Numbered from the stretch's first letter, positions 1-7,257 are shown. The stretch: DNA of 13,765 nt from Aquiflexum sp041749095 (GCF_041749095.1 NZ_JBGTCA010000143.1:1-13765), one strand, 5' to 3'. Translations and numbers: made by a program. The notes: generated by a model not told the origin, from the letters alone.

Positions 1-894
1 GGGATCATTGGCCAAAATGGGATTTCCATTTTTGGTTTTTGATCCGGAAACGGCCCAATTGTTTGACCCTATTCCATCAAAAGGTTGGGGCAATGCTTTA
101 ACAAAAATATCTGCATCGGGATAAACAATACTATCAGGAACGTCTATTTTAAGCGGTTCAAAATCCCAAATTCTATCAGCTTCAATAATTGGATCATTCT
201 CTTCAGGAAAATCAGGATACAACCGATCCATCAATTCTTTACCGAATTGGTTTCTGAGGTTGGTATATTCCAAGTCCCTATCTTTGGCCAACATATCCGA
301 CATATATTTTAATAGCAAAAGAGTCTTATACGGACTCCAGCTTTCAGGTCTGTAATCCAATATTTTATATTCAATGGGAAGTCTGGAATCTTTTAGGTTT
401 TGTATATATTGATTTACCCCTTCAGCATAAGAAACTAATAAACGGTAGGTTTCCTGATGATTATTCTGAATATATGTTTCCGAGATTTCAGCACTATATG
501 ACAATCCCTTTCTTCTGGTCATCCTGTCAATTTCCAAAGCTATTGGACCTACAATCTCCGAAATTCTTCCTGCCGCAGCCATGGTCTGAAATTCCATCTG
601 CCAAAGTCTATGTTGTGCGGTGACATAGCCCTGTACCCGATATAAGTCCTCCTCATTTTCTGCAAAAATGTGTGGTATCAGATTTTCGTCGTAAACAACC
701 TTTACAGTACCCATTAGACCGGGCAACTTGATTTCTTCCTCATTGAATTGATCCTCGCTGTAGGAATTCTGCCAAAAACCATGATGCGGATCCAACAATT
801 TTCCTAAAGGAGGAACAGTACCTATTTGTAATGAAAGTGCTACGCCCAATGCAAGGGTGACCGAAAAGACGAGCAGAAAACCAAAATATCTCAT
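1..894 (-). CDS. Penicillin acylase family Ntn-hydrolase, N-terminal part (cut by window edge)
   Basis: The reading frame is open from an ATG at 894 to the window edge, giving 298 codons. The protein begins with a hydrophobic stretch (about residues 4-23) that looks like a signal peptide or anchor, so a periplasmic location is likely. Residues 87-114 carry the family block QGYVTAQHRLWQME followed by AAAGRISEI. Residues 276-280 read GSNNW: in this family the precursor cuts itself before the serine, which becomes the N-terminal nucleophile of the beta subunit, so Ser277 should be the catalytic residue. Family precursors are usually around 750-850 residues, so some 500 residues lie to the left of the window. 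The family hydrolyses amide bonds (beta-lactam side chains, acyl-homoserine lactones, other N-acyl compounds); the substrate here cannot be told. No alternative start exists between the upstream in-frame stop (982-984) and 894. Confidence 0.9.
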   Translation of the reverse strand, partial: MRYFGFLLVFSVTLALGVALSLQIGTVPPLGKLLDPHHGFWQNSYSEDQFNEEEIKLPGLMGTVKVVYDENLIPHIFAENEEDLYRVQGYVTAQHRLWQMEFQTMAAAGRISEIVGPIALEIDRMTRRKGLSYSAEISETYIQNNHQETYRLLVSYAEGVNQYIQNLKDSRLPIEYKILDYRPESWSPYKTLLLLKYMSDMLAKDRDLEYTNLRNQFGKELMDRLYPDFPEENDPIIEADRIWDFEPLKIDVPDSIVYPDADIFVKALPQPFDGIGSNNWAVSGSKTKNGNPILANDP

Positions 895-895
895 A

Positions 896-925
896 AAACC
901 AGTGGTGAAAAAACCAGCGATGAAA
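896..925. repeat. Imperfect tandem repeat, 2 x 15 bp
   Basis: Two adjacent 15-bp units, 896-910 and 911-925, match at 13 of 15 positions (AAACCAGTGGTGAAA and AAACCAGCGATGAAA). They lie directly upstream of the acylase ATG on the minus strand, probably in its leader. The frame through them has no start codon, so they are not read as part of the protein. A chance duplication or a binding site are both possible. Confidence 0.5.
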
Positions 926-1070
926 TTAGCATTTATAAAATGAATATCCAGTGTATAACCAAAAAAACAACTTGAGTTAATTCAGAATTTAAAACCATTG
1001 TTGACAAAAAATGAGAACATCACCAAAAAAGAAAAAAACTTTAACAATCACACATTATAGTTTAATGAAG

Positions 1071-1116
1071 GGTATAAAAAAAGAAAAGAGCCGTTGGATA
1101 GATCAAACGGCTCTTT
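1071..1116 (-). terminator. Rho-independent terminator of the DUF2911 lipoprotein gene
   Basis: Two 11-base arms, 1085-1095 and 1106-1116 (AAAGAGCCGTT and its complement), enclose a 10-base loop. On the minus strand the hairpin is followed by a U-rich tract from 1084 down to about 1075. It starts 22 bases after the stop codon of the lipoprotein gene and separates it from the acylase gene downstream. Confidence 0.85.
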
Positions 1117-1137
1117 ATCAAAATTTACTTTAAATTT

Positions 1138-1713
1138 TTACTGAATTACAATAGGCAGTTTCAATTTTTCCCACCTTACAACTATTCCGGGCGATTCGAT
1201 AACAATGCTCAATTGCTCTTGGCTATCATTAACCCATTCCGGACTTGATTCTACTCGCAACACATCATTTTCCTGTTTGTACTGAAAATGGCCATGTTCA
1301 AGATCCCATTCTGAATTGAAGATTACCGTCCATTTTCCTGAGGCTTTTGGAATTGTAAATAATGAATATCTTCCGGCAGAAAGATTTTGACCTTCAACAG
1401 TTACATTCGAATCAAATTCAACGAATGTAGATTCATTTGCACCTGTTCTCCAAACTTCATTATATGGTACCAAATCTCCCCAGACCACTCTACCTTTTAC
1501 AGAAGGAGCGCCATATTGAATCATGAGTTTTGAATTTCCAGCAGTTCCTTCCAATGTTCTCAGAGGGCTTGCCCTGGTTTCAGTAGCGGGTTTTTCCTCC
1601 ATGGACATTTCTTCGGAATCAGAAGATTCAGTGCTTTTTTCAGCACCACATCCTGACAAAAGCATTGTTCCAGCCGCAAAAACAGCTAACATAAATACGT
1701 TCGTTTTTTTCAT
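1138..1713 (-). CDS. DUF2911 domain lipoprotein
   Basis: This encodes 191 residues from the ATG at 1713; an in-frame TTG six codons earlier is less likely, because the ATG gives a standard MKK signal peptide start. Residues 1-21 form a lipoprotein signal peptide with the lipobox LSGC, so Cys22 should be lipidated and the protein exported. A Ser/Glu-rich linker (about residues 25-45) is followed by a DUF2911 domain, recognisable by SPLRTLEG, IQYGAPSVKGR, VWRTGANEST and SAGRYSLFTIP. DUF2911 is common in Bacteroidota and has no established function; the fold is probably beta-rich. The protein is complete. A promoter-like element lies just upstream and a clear terminator just downstream, so it is probably transcribed alone. 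Confidence 0.88.
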   Translation of the reverse strand: MKKTNVFMLAVFAAGTMLLSGCGAEKSTESSDSEEMSMEEKPATETRASPLRTLEGTAGNSKLMIQYGAPSVKGRVVWGDLVPYNEVWRTGANESTFVEFDSNVTVEGQNLSAGRYSLFTIPKASGKWTVIFNSEWDLEHGHFQYKQENDVLRVESSPEWVNDSQEQLSIVIESPGIVVRWEKLKLPIVIQ

Positions 1714-1733
1714 AAAGTAGTTTTTTTCCAACT

Positions 1734-1766
1734 CGAAGATAAATATTTTTTTCTCAACAAAACAAA
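1734..1766 (-). promoter_or_regulatory. Possible Bacteroidota-type promoter for the lipoprotein gene
   Basis: On the minus strand TATCTTCG (1741-1734) differs from the TAnnTTTG -7 consensus at one base. TTTG at 1766-1763 lies 21 bases upstream, close to the usual -33 spacing, with a second TTTG at 1761-1758. Transcription would begin near 1728, giving a short leader before the ATG at 1713. The assignment rests on motif matching only. Confidence 0.35.
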
Positions 1767-2043
1767 AACTTCACTTTTGGTTTAGACACGGGAACGGTCG
1801 AGGGTTTGAAAGAAAATAAATTTGTGTTTTCATTTAAAAACTACCCCATAAAAACTAATTATCAAAATCCGTAAAAAAAGCCTTTTTAAATTGAGTTGGA
1901 TATAGTTTATTAACAATTTCTTTACAACCCATTTATTTATTAACCCAAATATGTCAGTCAGAATTTATAAATTAAGTACTGGGATTTTATTTCTGTTATC
2001 CACATTGATAGATATTTGATCTCTCCACAAGAAGAATTGATTC

Positions 2044-2073
2044 TTATCAAGTAATTAAAAAATTATCAAGTAA
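2044..2073. repeat. 11-bp direct repeat, possible operator
   Basis: TTATCAAGTAA occurs exactly twice, at 2044-2054 and 2063-2073, with starts 19 bp apart, so roughly the same face of the helix. The pair lies 20-50 bp upstream of the promoter-like element for the gene at 2144, a position suited to a regulator binding as a dimer. No regulator is identified. Confidence 0.45.
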
Positions 2074-2092
2074 GAGGTTAAATCCTGAGCCA

Positions 2093-2120
2093 TTTGGATT
2101 AGGAAGGATTAAGATATAAT
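2093..2120 (+). promoter_or_regulatory. Possible promoter of the EEP-family gene
   Basis: TTTGGA at 2093-2098 is followed after 16 bases by TATAAT at 2115-2120. The upstream box also matches the Bacteroidota TTTG, but the downstream box is closer to a sigma70-like -10 than to TAnnTTTG. Transcription would begin about 17 bases before the ATG at 2144. Support is motif and position only. Confidence 0.3.
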
Positions 2121-2143
2121 TTCAGCTCAAATTCCCTGCATCA

Positions 2144-3220
2144 ATGGTAAGATTTATCACCTCTTTCTTTTTTTTAGTTTCTTTGGCTTTATTTTTCAGT
2201 GTATATATTTCTCCTGAATTTTTCCCTTATGTAGGGGTTATCACCCTTACTATTCCCATTCTTATTATCATCAATGCTTTTCTTTTTATAGCATTACTGC
2301 TTGCAAAAAGAAAACTGCTCATACTCCCATTAATAGCTCTGGTTGTTGGTTGGAAGTTTGTAGGTATGACATTTCAATTCAGACCTAGTGGAGGAAAGGA
2401 AGAAGGATTATCAGTCTTGAGTTATAATGTACATATGTTTACTTATTCCAGAAACGGTGGTGACAGGGCTTTGGGGGGACAAAATCTGATTAAATGGCTT
2501 CAGGATAATCCTGCCGATATCAAATGTTTTCAGGAATTCTACCAAGACCAAACTACACCTTCCAGAAATACATTGAAATTATTGGGTGCTGAAACAGGCT
2601 ACCATCACTCTTTTCAGATTATCCAGGGTAACCCAAAACAAAGGTCATTTGGTATGGCTATTTTTAGTAAGTATCCTATAGTAAATGAAGGAGTGGTACT
2701 GGATTCAAGAAGTACCAACGGAGTGATGTTTGCGGATCTAAAAGTCGAAAAAGACACCATCAGGATTTACAATGCCCACTTAGAATCCATGAATATCCCT
2801 TCTGAAGGGTTAAACAACCTTGATGGAATAAAAGACAATTATAAAGTTACTCTCAGAAGACTCAAAAGAGGGCAAATTGCAAGGGCTTCTCAACTGGATA
2901 TTTTAATGGATCATATGGATAATAGTCCTTATGCCAATATTCTTGTTGGTGACTTCAATGATGTCCCTTACAGTTACACTTATTTTACTTTACGAAGAAA
3001 AATGCAGAATGCCTTTGAAAAGGCCGGGAGCGGATTTGGATTTACTTACAATAAAGTGCTTTTCTTCCTGAGGATAGACCATATTTTTGCAGATGATCTT
3101 TTTAAAACCAAAAGTTTCAAAACACATAAAGAAGTGGACTATTCTGATCACTATCCCATATCGGCAGTTTTCAGTTGGGAAAAACCTTTAAGAAAAAATC
3201 CTCAGGAATCTGAAGAATGA
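2144..3220 (+). CDS. Membrane-anchored endonuclease/exonuclease/phosphatase (EEP) family protein
   Basis: This encodes 358 residues with two parts. Residues 4-22, 28-53 and 57-75 are hydrophobic and look like three membrane segments. Residues 88-345 form an EEP-fold metal-dependent hydrolase with its usual catalytic motifs in order: SYNVHMF (Asn95), QEF (Glu131), GMAIFSKYPI (170-179), NAHLES (His212), GDFND (Asp270, Asn272), RIDHIF (Asp312) and SDHYPI (Asp335, His336). All catalytic positions appear intact, so a phosphodiesterase or phosphatase acting at a membrane face is expected. The substrate (nucleic acid, phospholipid or inositol phosphate) cannot be read from the sequence. The ATG at 2144 starts directly at the first membrane segment and has no Shine-Dalgarno sequence, as is normal in this phylum. 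The gene stands alone. Confidence 0.9.
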   Translation: MVRFITSFFFLVSLALFFSVYISPEFFPYVGVITLTIPILIIINAFLFIALLLAKRKLLILPLIALVVGWKFVGMTFQFRPSGGKEEGLSVLSYNVHMFTYSRNGGDRALGGQNLIKWLQDNPADIKCFQEFYQDQTTPSRNTLKLLGAETGYHHSFQIIQGNPKQRSFGMAIFSKYPIVNEGVVLDSRSTNGVMFADLKVEKDTIRIYNAHLESMNIPSEGLNNLDGIKDNYKVTLRRLKRGQIARASQLDILMDHMDNSPYANILVGDFNDVPYSYTYFTLRRKMQNAFEKAGSGFGFTYNKVLFFLRIDHIFADDLFKTKSFKTHKEVDYSDHYPISAVFSWEKPLRKNPQESEE

Positions 3221-3230
3221 CCTAGATTAT

Positions 3231-3338
3231 CTATTTAGAACTTTTAAGCAGGACCAACAAAACCGGAAGAAGGATTAGGTCTGCAAGGAATGCAAATATC
3301 AAGGCCATACTGATCCTCAACCCTGAAAAAAATAGTAA
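3231..3338 (-). pseudogene. Remnant of an RND/MMPL-family exporter C-terminus
   Basis: On the minus strand a frame runs from 3338 to a TAG at 3231-3233, blocked upstream by a stop at 3339-3341. Its 35 codons include GLRISMALIFAFLADL followed by ILLPVLLVLLK. This resembles the last transmembrane helix of RND/MMPL-type exporters, where a G-L-x-x-x-x-A-L-x-F-A-L/F-L-A-D-L-x-L-L-P-x-L-L pattern ends the protein. It has no start codon suited to a complete protein, and no further exporter sequence is readable upstream. It is squeezed 10 bp behind the convergent EEP gene. The best explanation is the 3' scrap of a gene lost by deletion between the EEP gene and thyA. A chance hydrophobic frame is possible but less likely, given the ordered ADL..LLP match. 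Confidence 0.5.
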
Positions 3339-3445
3339 TTATTTTTCCTGATATCAGACCTTATTTATTTTCCGAGAATTGCAAATGCTGCTTTCCTATT
3401 TTTACATATATTCCTATCTTACCGGCCATAAAAAATATTTACACT

Positions 3446-4240
3446 ATGAAGCAATACCACGATTTGATGCAGCATATTTTGGACAAGGGTGTCAAAAAAG
3501 AGGACAGGACAGGCACAGGAACATTAAGTGTTTTTGGCTATCAGATGCGCTTCGATCTGAAAGATGGATTTCCTGTGGTTACCACTAAAAAGCTGCACCT
3601 CAGGTCTATCATCATTGAGTTATTGTGGTTTTTGAAAGGTGACAGCAATATCGGTTATCTGAATGAGAACAAGGTCAGTATCTGGAATGAATGGGCAGAC
3701 GATAACGGTGATTTAGGGCCAGTATACGGATACCAATGGAGACACTGGCCTGATGGAAAAGGCGGAGAGATCGATCAGGTCAAAAACCTGATCCATCAGA
3801 TCAAAACAAAACCAGATAGCAGAAGACATATCGTCAGTGCCTGGAATGTTGCAGATGTAGACAATATGGCGCTTCCTCCATGTCACACCATTTTTCAGTT
3901 TTATGTCGCTGAGGGTAAGCTTTCCTGTCAATTGTACCAACGCAGTGCGGATGTCTTTTTGGGTGTACCTTTCAATATTGCCTCCTATGCTTTATTCACC
4001 ATGATGGTGGCCCAGGTCTGCAATTTAGAACAGGGTGAATTCATCCATACTTTTGGAGATGCACACTTGTACAGCAATCATTTGGAACAGGCACGTTTGC
4101 AGTTAAGCCGGGAATTGAGGCCTCTTCCTACAATGAAAATCAATCCCGAGGTAAAGGATATCTTTGAGTTCAAATATGAAGATTTTGAATTGGTCAATTA
4201 TAATCCACATCCACATATCAAAGCAGCGGTAGCTGTTTGA
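3446..4240 (+). CDS. thyA: Thymidylate synthase
   Basis: ThyA methylates dUMP to dTMP using 5,10-methylene-tetrahydrofolate, in the cytoplasm as a homodimer. The 264-residue protein has the same length as the E. coli enzyme, and key residues fall at the same numbers. These are Arg21 in the phosphate-binding RTGTGT loop, the nucleophile Cys146 in ALPPCHT, Arg126/Arg127 in DSRRHIVSAWN, QRSADVFLGVPFNIASYA with Asn177, and His207/Tyr209 in DAHLYSNH. The C-terminus ends in AVAV, as usual for this family. The ATG at 3446 follows ACACT without a Shine-Dalgarno sequence. The dihydrofolate reductase gene (folA), often next to thyA, is not in the window. The 3' end converges with a PabC-like gene after 19 bp, with no visible terminator between them. 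Confidence 0.98.
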   Translation: MKQYHDLMQHILDKGVKKEDRTGTGTLSVFGYQMRFDLKDGFPVVTTKKLHLRSIIIELLWFLKGDSNIGYLNENKVSIWNEWADDNGDLGPVYGYQWRHWPDGKGGEIDQVKNLIHQIKTKPDSRRHIVSAWNVADVDNMALPPCHTIFQFYVAEGKLSCQLYQRSADVFLGVPFNIASYALFTMMVAQVCNLEQGEFIHTFGDAHLYSNHLEQARLQLSRELRPLPTMKINPEVKDIFEFKYEDFELVNYNPHPHIKAAVAV

Positions 4241-4259
4241 TTGTGAGTATTAGGGATGC

Positions 4260-5066
4260 TCAAAAATCAAGATCAAAATCGTGCTCGGTTTGAAAGAATT
4301 TACCTTCAATCTCTTTGATAAAACTGACCCCGGTTACATTTGAAGTGAAAATAAAATTTGCTTCCAGCACATCCTTGGTCAAAAACTTCCCTTCGGTTAT
4401 GCTTTTAGAAGAAGCTTTGAGTTTTTCAATGATAAGCCTTCTTCCTATACCTGCTATACAGGAACAATTAAGCGAGGGAGTAAAAAAAGTTCCATCTTTG
4501 ATCCAGAAAATATTGGAAGAACCTGCTTCAGAAACATAGCCATCTGAATTGCACAAAATAACTTCATCCATGGAATTCTTCATTTTTTCAAGATTTGCCA
4601 TCACATAGGTTAAGGCATTTAAAGTTTTGCAATGGCTCCAAAAAGTCTTTGGTACAGTGACAGTATCAAGGAAAAAGGCTTTTTCTTTAATCCTTGGGGA
4701 AGATCTAAATACTTGAATCTGAAGACTTTCATTTAATCCTTCCGACTCAGGTGTATATTTACCAACTCCTTCTCTATAGACATTCCACCTTACTCTTAAG
4801 GTCAGTTCTATTCCAAATTTTCCCACCAATACCTTTTCAAGGATTTCAATACTACATAAAGAGGAAAAGTCCAGATGCAATACCCTGCATCCTTCTATTA
4901 ATCTTTCTATATGGAATTCACCAAACCTCAATTTTCCATTGGCAAAAACCATGGTCTCAAAAAGACCATCACCAAATAGAAAGGCACGGTTATGAAAACT
5001 ATCAGGAGTTTCAGACCAACCTGAATCTTTATTTTTAAAAAGGGACACTGTATTAATTTCGATCAT
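4260..5066 (-). CDS. Class IV PLP-dependent aminotransferase/lyase, PabC-like
   Basis: This is a fold-type IV PLP enzyme of 268 residues. The ATG at 5066 is preferred; an in-frame ATG at 5108 would add 14 residues that match nothing in the family. Residues 26-39 read NRAFLFGDGLFETM, a hallmark shared by aminodeoxychorismate lyases and branched-chain or D-amino-acid aminotransferases. The likely PLP lysine is Lys147 in CKTLNAL, which resembles the KTLN motif of PabC. VSEAGSSNIFW (178-188) and GIGRRLIIEKL (206-216) fit the cofactor-binding half. The most likely activity is release of pyruvate from 4-amino-4-deoxychorismate to give p-aminobenzoate for folate. The folate-dependent thyA next door is weak support. 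No pabA or pabB is in the window, so a different aminotransferase specificity remains possible. Confidence 0.85.
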   Translation of the reverse strand: MIEINTVSLFKNKDSGWSETPDSFHNRAFLFGDGLFETMVFANGKLRFGEFHIERLIEGCRVLHLDFSSLCSIEILEKVLVGKFGIELTLRVRWNVYREGVGKYTPESEGLNESLQIQVFRSSPRIKEKAFFLDTVTVPKTFWSHCKTLNALTYVMANLEKMKNSMDEVILCNSDGYVSEAGSSNIFWIKDGTFFTPSLNCSCIAGIGRRLIIEKLKASSKSITEGKFLTKDVLEANFIFTSNVTGVSFIKEIEGKFFQTEHDFDLDF

Positions 5067-5180
5067 ATTACTGTTCACTACCGAACGTTTTGATTTTTCA
5101 GTACACATTAACGATGTTAAAATTAATTAAATTAAAACTATTTTATCCTTTTTGGGAGCAGTGTACCAATAAAAACAGAA

Positions 5181-5208
5181 TTTCGTTCAAAATAACTTAT
5201 TACTTTAG
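5181..5208 (+). promoter_or_regulatory. Possible promoter of the sdaAB-efflux operon
   Basis: TACTTTAG at 5201-5208 differs from TAnnTTTG at one base, and TTTC at 5181-5184 differs from the -33 TTTG at one base. The 16-base spacing is slightly short. Transcription would begin near 5215, leaving a leader of about 20 bases before the ATG at 5234. The 167-bp divergent gap (5067-5233) also has to hold the promoter of the PabC-like gene, for which I see no convincing motif. Confidence 0.35.
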
Positions 5209-5233
5209 CACGCTAATTGAAAATGGTATAGCC

Positions 5234-5911
5234 ATGGGAACTAAAAGCAGTATTTTTGATATGATCGGACCGGTTATGATAGGTCCATCTTCATCCCATA
5301 CAGCCGGAGTTGTCAGAATTGCCCGGGCAGCCATTAGGGTTCTAGGTGGAATTCCTGATTCAGTTGTCATCATCTTTTACAATTCATTTGCCCGCACTTA
5401 TGAAGGACATGGCAGCGACAAAGCAATTATTGGTGGATTACTGGATTTCAAAACTGACGATCAGCGTATCAAACAATCCTTTGAAATCGCCAAAGAAAAA
5501 GGTTTGCAATACACTTTCAAATCCATTGGAAACGCTTCTGTCTTTCATCCAAATACCATTAAGTTAAACCTTAAAAAAGACGGTAAGGAGGTCGAAGTGA
5601 TTGGAGAGAGCCTTGGTGGGGGGATTATCAATATCGCGGCAGTTGATGGCTTCAATGCCAACTTTTCCGCCAATTCCTATACTTTGATTATCAAAGCCGA
5701 AGACATTTCCGGGGCCATTGCCTTTATTTCTTCGGTAATTGCCCAGGAAAAAACGAATATCGCAACGATGTCAGTTTCAAGAAAAGGTAAACATGATGTT
5801 GCCTGTCATGTGATTGAAATGGACAGTGGTATCAGAAAAACCACAATCGAATATTTAAACAGTCTTACCTGGATCAAAGAATTAATTTATATCCCTGAAA
5901 TAGATAAATAA
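5234..5911 (+). CDS. sdaAB: L-serine dehydratase, iron-sulfur-dependent, beta subunit
   Basis: This is the beta subunit of the two-chain [4Fe-4S] L-serine ammonia-lyase, which converts L-serine to pyruvate and ammonia in the cytoplasm. The 225 residues are close to the usual size of SdaAB (about 220). Residues 5-25 contain IFDMIGPVMIGPSSSHTAG with the SSSHT signature. GHGSDKAIIGG (58-68) and GESLGGGIINI (124-134) are conserved blocks, and about 147-220 form an ACT domain. The ATG at 5234 is chosen because it gives the normal N-terminus; the frame is open further up to 5090, but that sequence is unlike the family and crosses the promoter. The catalytic, cluster-binding alpha subunit (sdaAA), usually adjacent in Firmicutes, is absent here. 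The stop overlaps the next start by one base (TAATG), implying coupled translation with an efflux gene. Confidence 0.93.
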   Translation: MGTKSSIFDMIGPVMIGPSSSHTAGVVRIARAAIRVLGGIPDSVVIIFYNSFARTYEGHGSDKAIIGGLLDFKTDDQRIKQSFEIAKEKGLQYTFKSIGNASVFHPNTIKLNLKKDGKEVEVIGESLGGGIINIAAVDGFNANFSANSYTLIIKAEDISGAIAFISSVIAQEKTNIATMSVSRKGKHDVACHVIEMDSGIRKTTIEYLNSLTWIKELIYIPEIDK

Positions 5912-7257
5912 TGAAAAAACTGTTCTTAATTACGCTTGCCATTTTAGTTTTTTTTACTGTTGAGGTCAAAGCACAGGTAATTGACATAACCTCTCTCGAC
6001 TTGGAAACCTGTATTGAAATTGCCCTGGAAAACAACCTGACTTTGATGAGGAGCCAGGCGAATTTAGGTATCGCTGAAGCAAACCTAATTGGTGATCAAG
6101 GCCAAAGAATTCCAACCCTTACAACAGGTGCCAGTTCGGGATACCGTTGGGGAAGGTCGATTAACCCAGTAACCAACCAATTCGAAAATAACAGGATCGG
6201 CAATGTCAACCTATTTGGAAACTCCAATGTGACGCTATTTGCCGGACAGCAAATCACCAATACGATCAAACAAAGTAAAACCAACATTGAAGTTGAAAAA
6301 TACAACGTAGAAGCTACAGAGAATGACATCACTTTGAATGTCATCAACTTTTTTATCAATGTGGTTTTTGCCAAAGAGCAATTGAAAATTGCCCAAAACC
6401 AATTGTCAACTACCCAGGAACAATTGACCATTACCACCAAACTGGTAGATGCAGGTTCGTTACCCTTGGCAAATAAACTGGATATCCAAGCTCAGAATGC
6501 AACCAATCAACTTGAAGTTATCAATGCAACAAATACACTCAGAATTGCAAAGTTGAATTTGTCCCAAGCACTCGCCATTCCATTTAACAATGAGCTTGAT
6601 GTGTATACACCTGACCTTGACCCGGAAGATTATTTGCTCACCCAAAAAGATCCCGAAGAAATCTATGAAATTTCAAGGGATTTGATGCCACAAATTAAGG
6701 CTGCGGATTTAGGTGTGCTTAGTGCAGAATATGGCGAAAGAGTTGCCAAAGGTGGATATATGCCAACCTTGGGCGTAGGGGTCAGTGCTTTCTCCAATTA
6801 TATTGATCAGCCTAACTTTTTTGGTGTTAGGCCTGAATTTGGTACTCAGATCAGCAACAATTTCTCTAATTCAGCAAACTTACAATTGAATATTCCTATC
6901 CTTTCGAATATGAGGAACAGGTCAAATGTTCAAAGAGCCAGGTTACAGAAAAGATTGAGTGAAATCCAGGAATGGGAAACCAACCTTCAATTGAGACAGG
7001 ACATTGAAACTGCCTACACAGATGCGTATGCAGCAAGGCAATCCTATCAAGCCTCCCAAATTAGGGTAGCATCCTTAGAAGAATCATTTAGGGTTGCCAA
7101 GCAACGTTTTGATGCAGGTGCCATCAATTTTGCGGATTATCAGCTAGGCCAAAATAATTTCTTCAATGCCCAAGCTGACCTGGTCACCGCTAAATACACT
7201 TATATATTCAGAGTAAAAGTTTTAGATTTTTATTTAGGAAACCCACTTAAACTATAA
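5911..7257 (+). CDS. TolC-family outer-membrane efflux protein
   Basis: This is the outer-membrane channel of a tripartite export system. The 448-residue protein begins with a signal peptide, MKKLFLITLAILVFF..., probably cut after Ala21 (VKA|Q). Two OEP repeats follow, each with long amphipathic helices rich in Gln, Asn and Ala: about residues 28-225 (LETCIEIALENNLTL near the start) and 255-445 (with GYMPTLGVGVSAFSNY and the RFDAGAINFADY block at 397-408). The length and the two-repeat plan are normal for TolC proteins of this phylum. Its ATG overlaps the sdaAB stop codon by one base, and the adaptor gene follows after 15 bp, so the three form an operon. The exported substrate is unknown. Confidence 0.93.
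   Translation: MKKLFLITLAILVFFTVEVKAQVIDITSLDLETCIEIALENNLTLMRSQANLGIAEANLIGDQGQRIPTLTTGASSGYRWGRSINPVTNQFENNRIGNVNLFGNSNVTLFAGQQITNTIKQSKTNIEVEKYNVEATENDITLNVINFFINVVFAKEQLKIAQNQLSTTQEQLTITTKLVDAGSLPLANKLDIQAQNATNQLEVINATNTLRIAKLNLSQALAIPFNNELDVYTPDLDPEDYLLTQKDPEEIYEISRDLMPQIKAADLGVLSAEYGERVAKGGYMPTLGVGVSAFSNYIDQPNFFGVRPEFGTQISNNFSNSANLQLNIPILSNMRNRSNVQRARLQKRLSEIQEWETNLQLRQDIETAYTDAYAARQSYQASQIRVASLEESFRVAKQRFDAGAINFADYQLGQNNFFNAQADLVTAKYTYIFRVKVLDFYLGNPLKL

Larger units (their letters stand above)
1714..2143. other. 430-bp intergenic region between divergent genes
   Basis: This AT-rich spacer separates the lipoprotein gene (minus) from the EEP-family gene (plus). It holds promoter-like elements at both ends and a pair of direct repeats at 2044-2073. 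There is also a 22-codon frame at 1951-2019 (MSVRIYKLSTG, then a hydrophobic stretch) that could be a very small membrane peptide but has no other support. A TAAATTTG box at 1817-1824 matches the -7 consensus but has no good -33 partner. No RNA gene or insertion sequence was recognised. Confidence 0.5.

Noticed and set aside
1817..1824. TAAATTTG, an exact match to the -7 consensus on the plus strand
   Set aside because: No TTTG stands at the right distance upstream and no gene starts within 300 bp downstream except the doubtful 22-codon frame.
3325..3347. A/T hairpin (GAAAAA ... TTTTTC) that might terminate the EEP gene transcript
   Set aside because: The stem has only one G-C pair and mismatches inside, no T-run follows it, and it lies over 100 bp past the stop.
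3379..3588. A 69-codon frame overlapping the start of thyA
   Set aside because: It runs in another frame into thyA, has no family likeness, and thyA starts at the expected residue.
5090..5233. Possible 48-residue N-terminal extension of SdaAB
   Set aside because: It is unlike the family, would overlap the likely promoter, and the protein from the ATG at 5234 has normal length and N-terminus.
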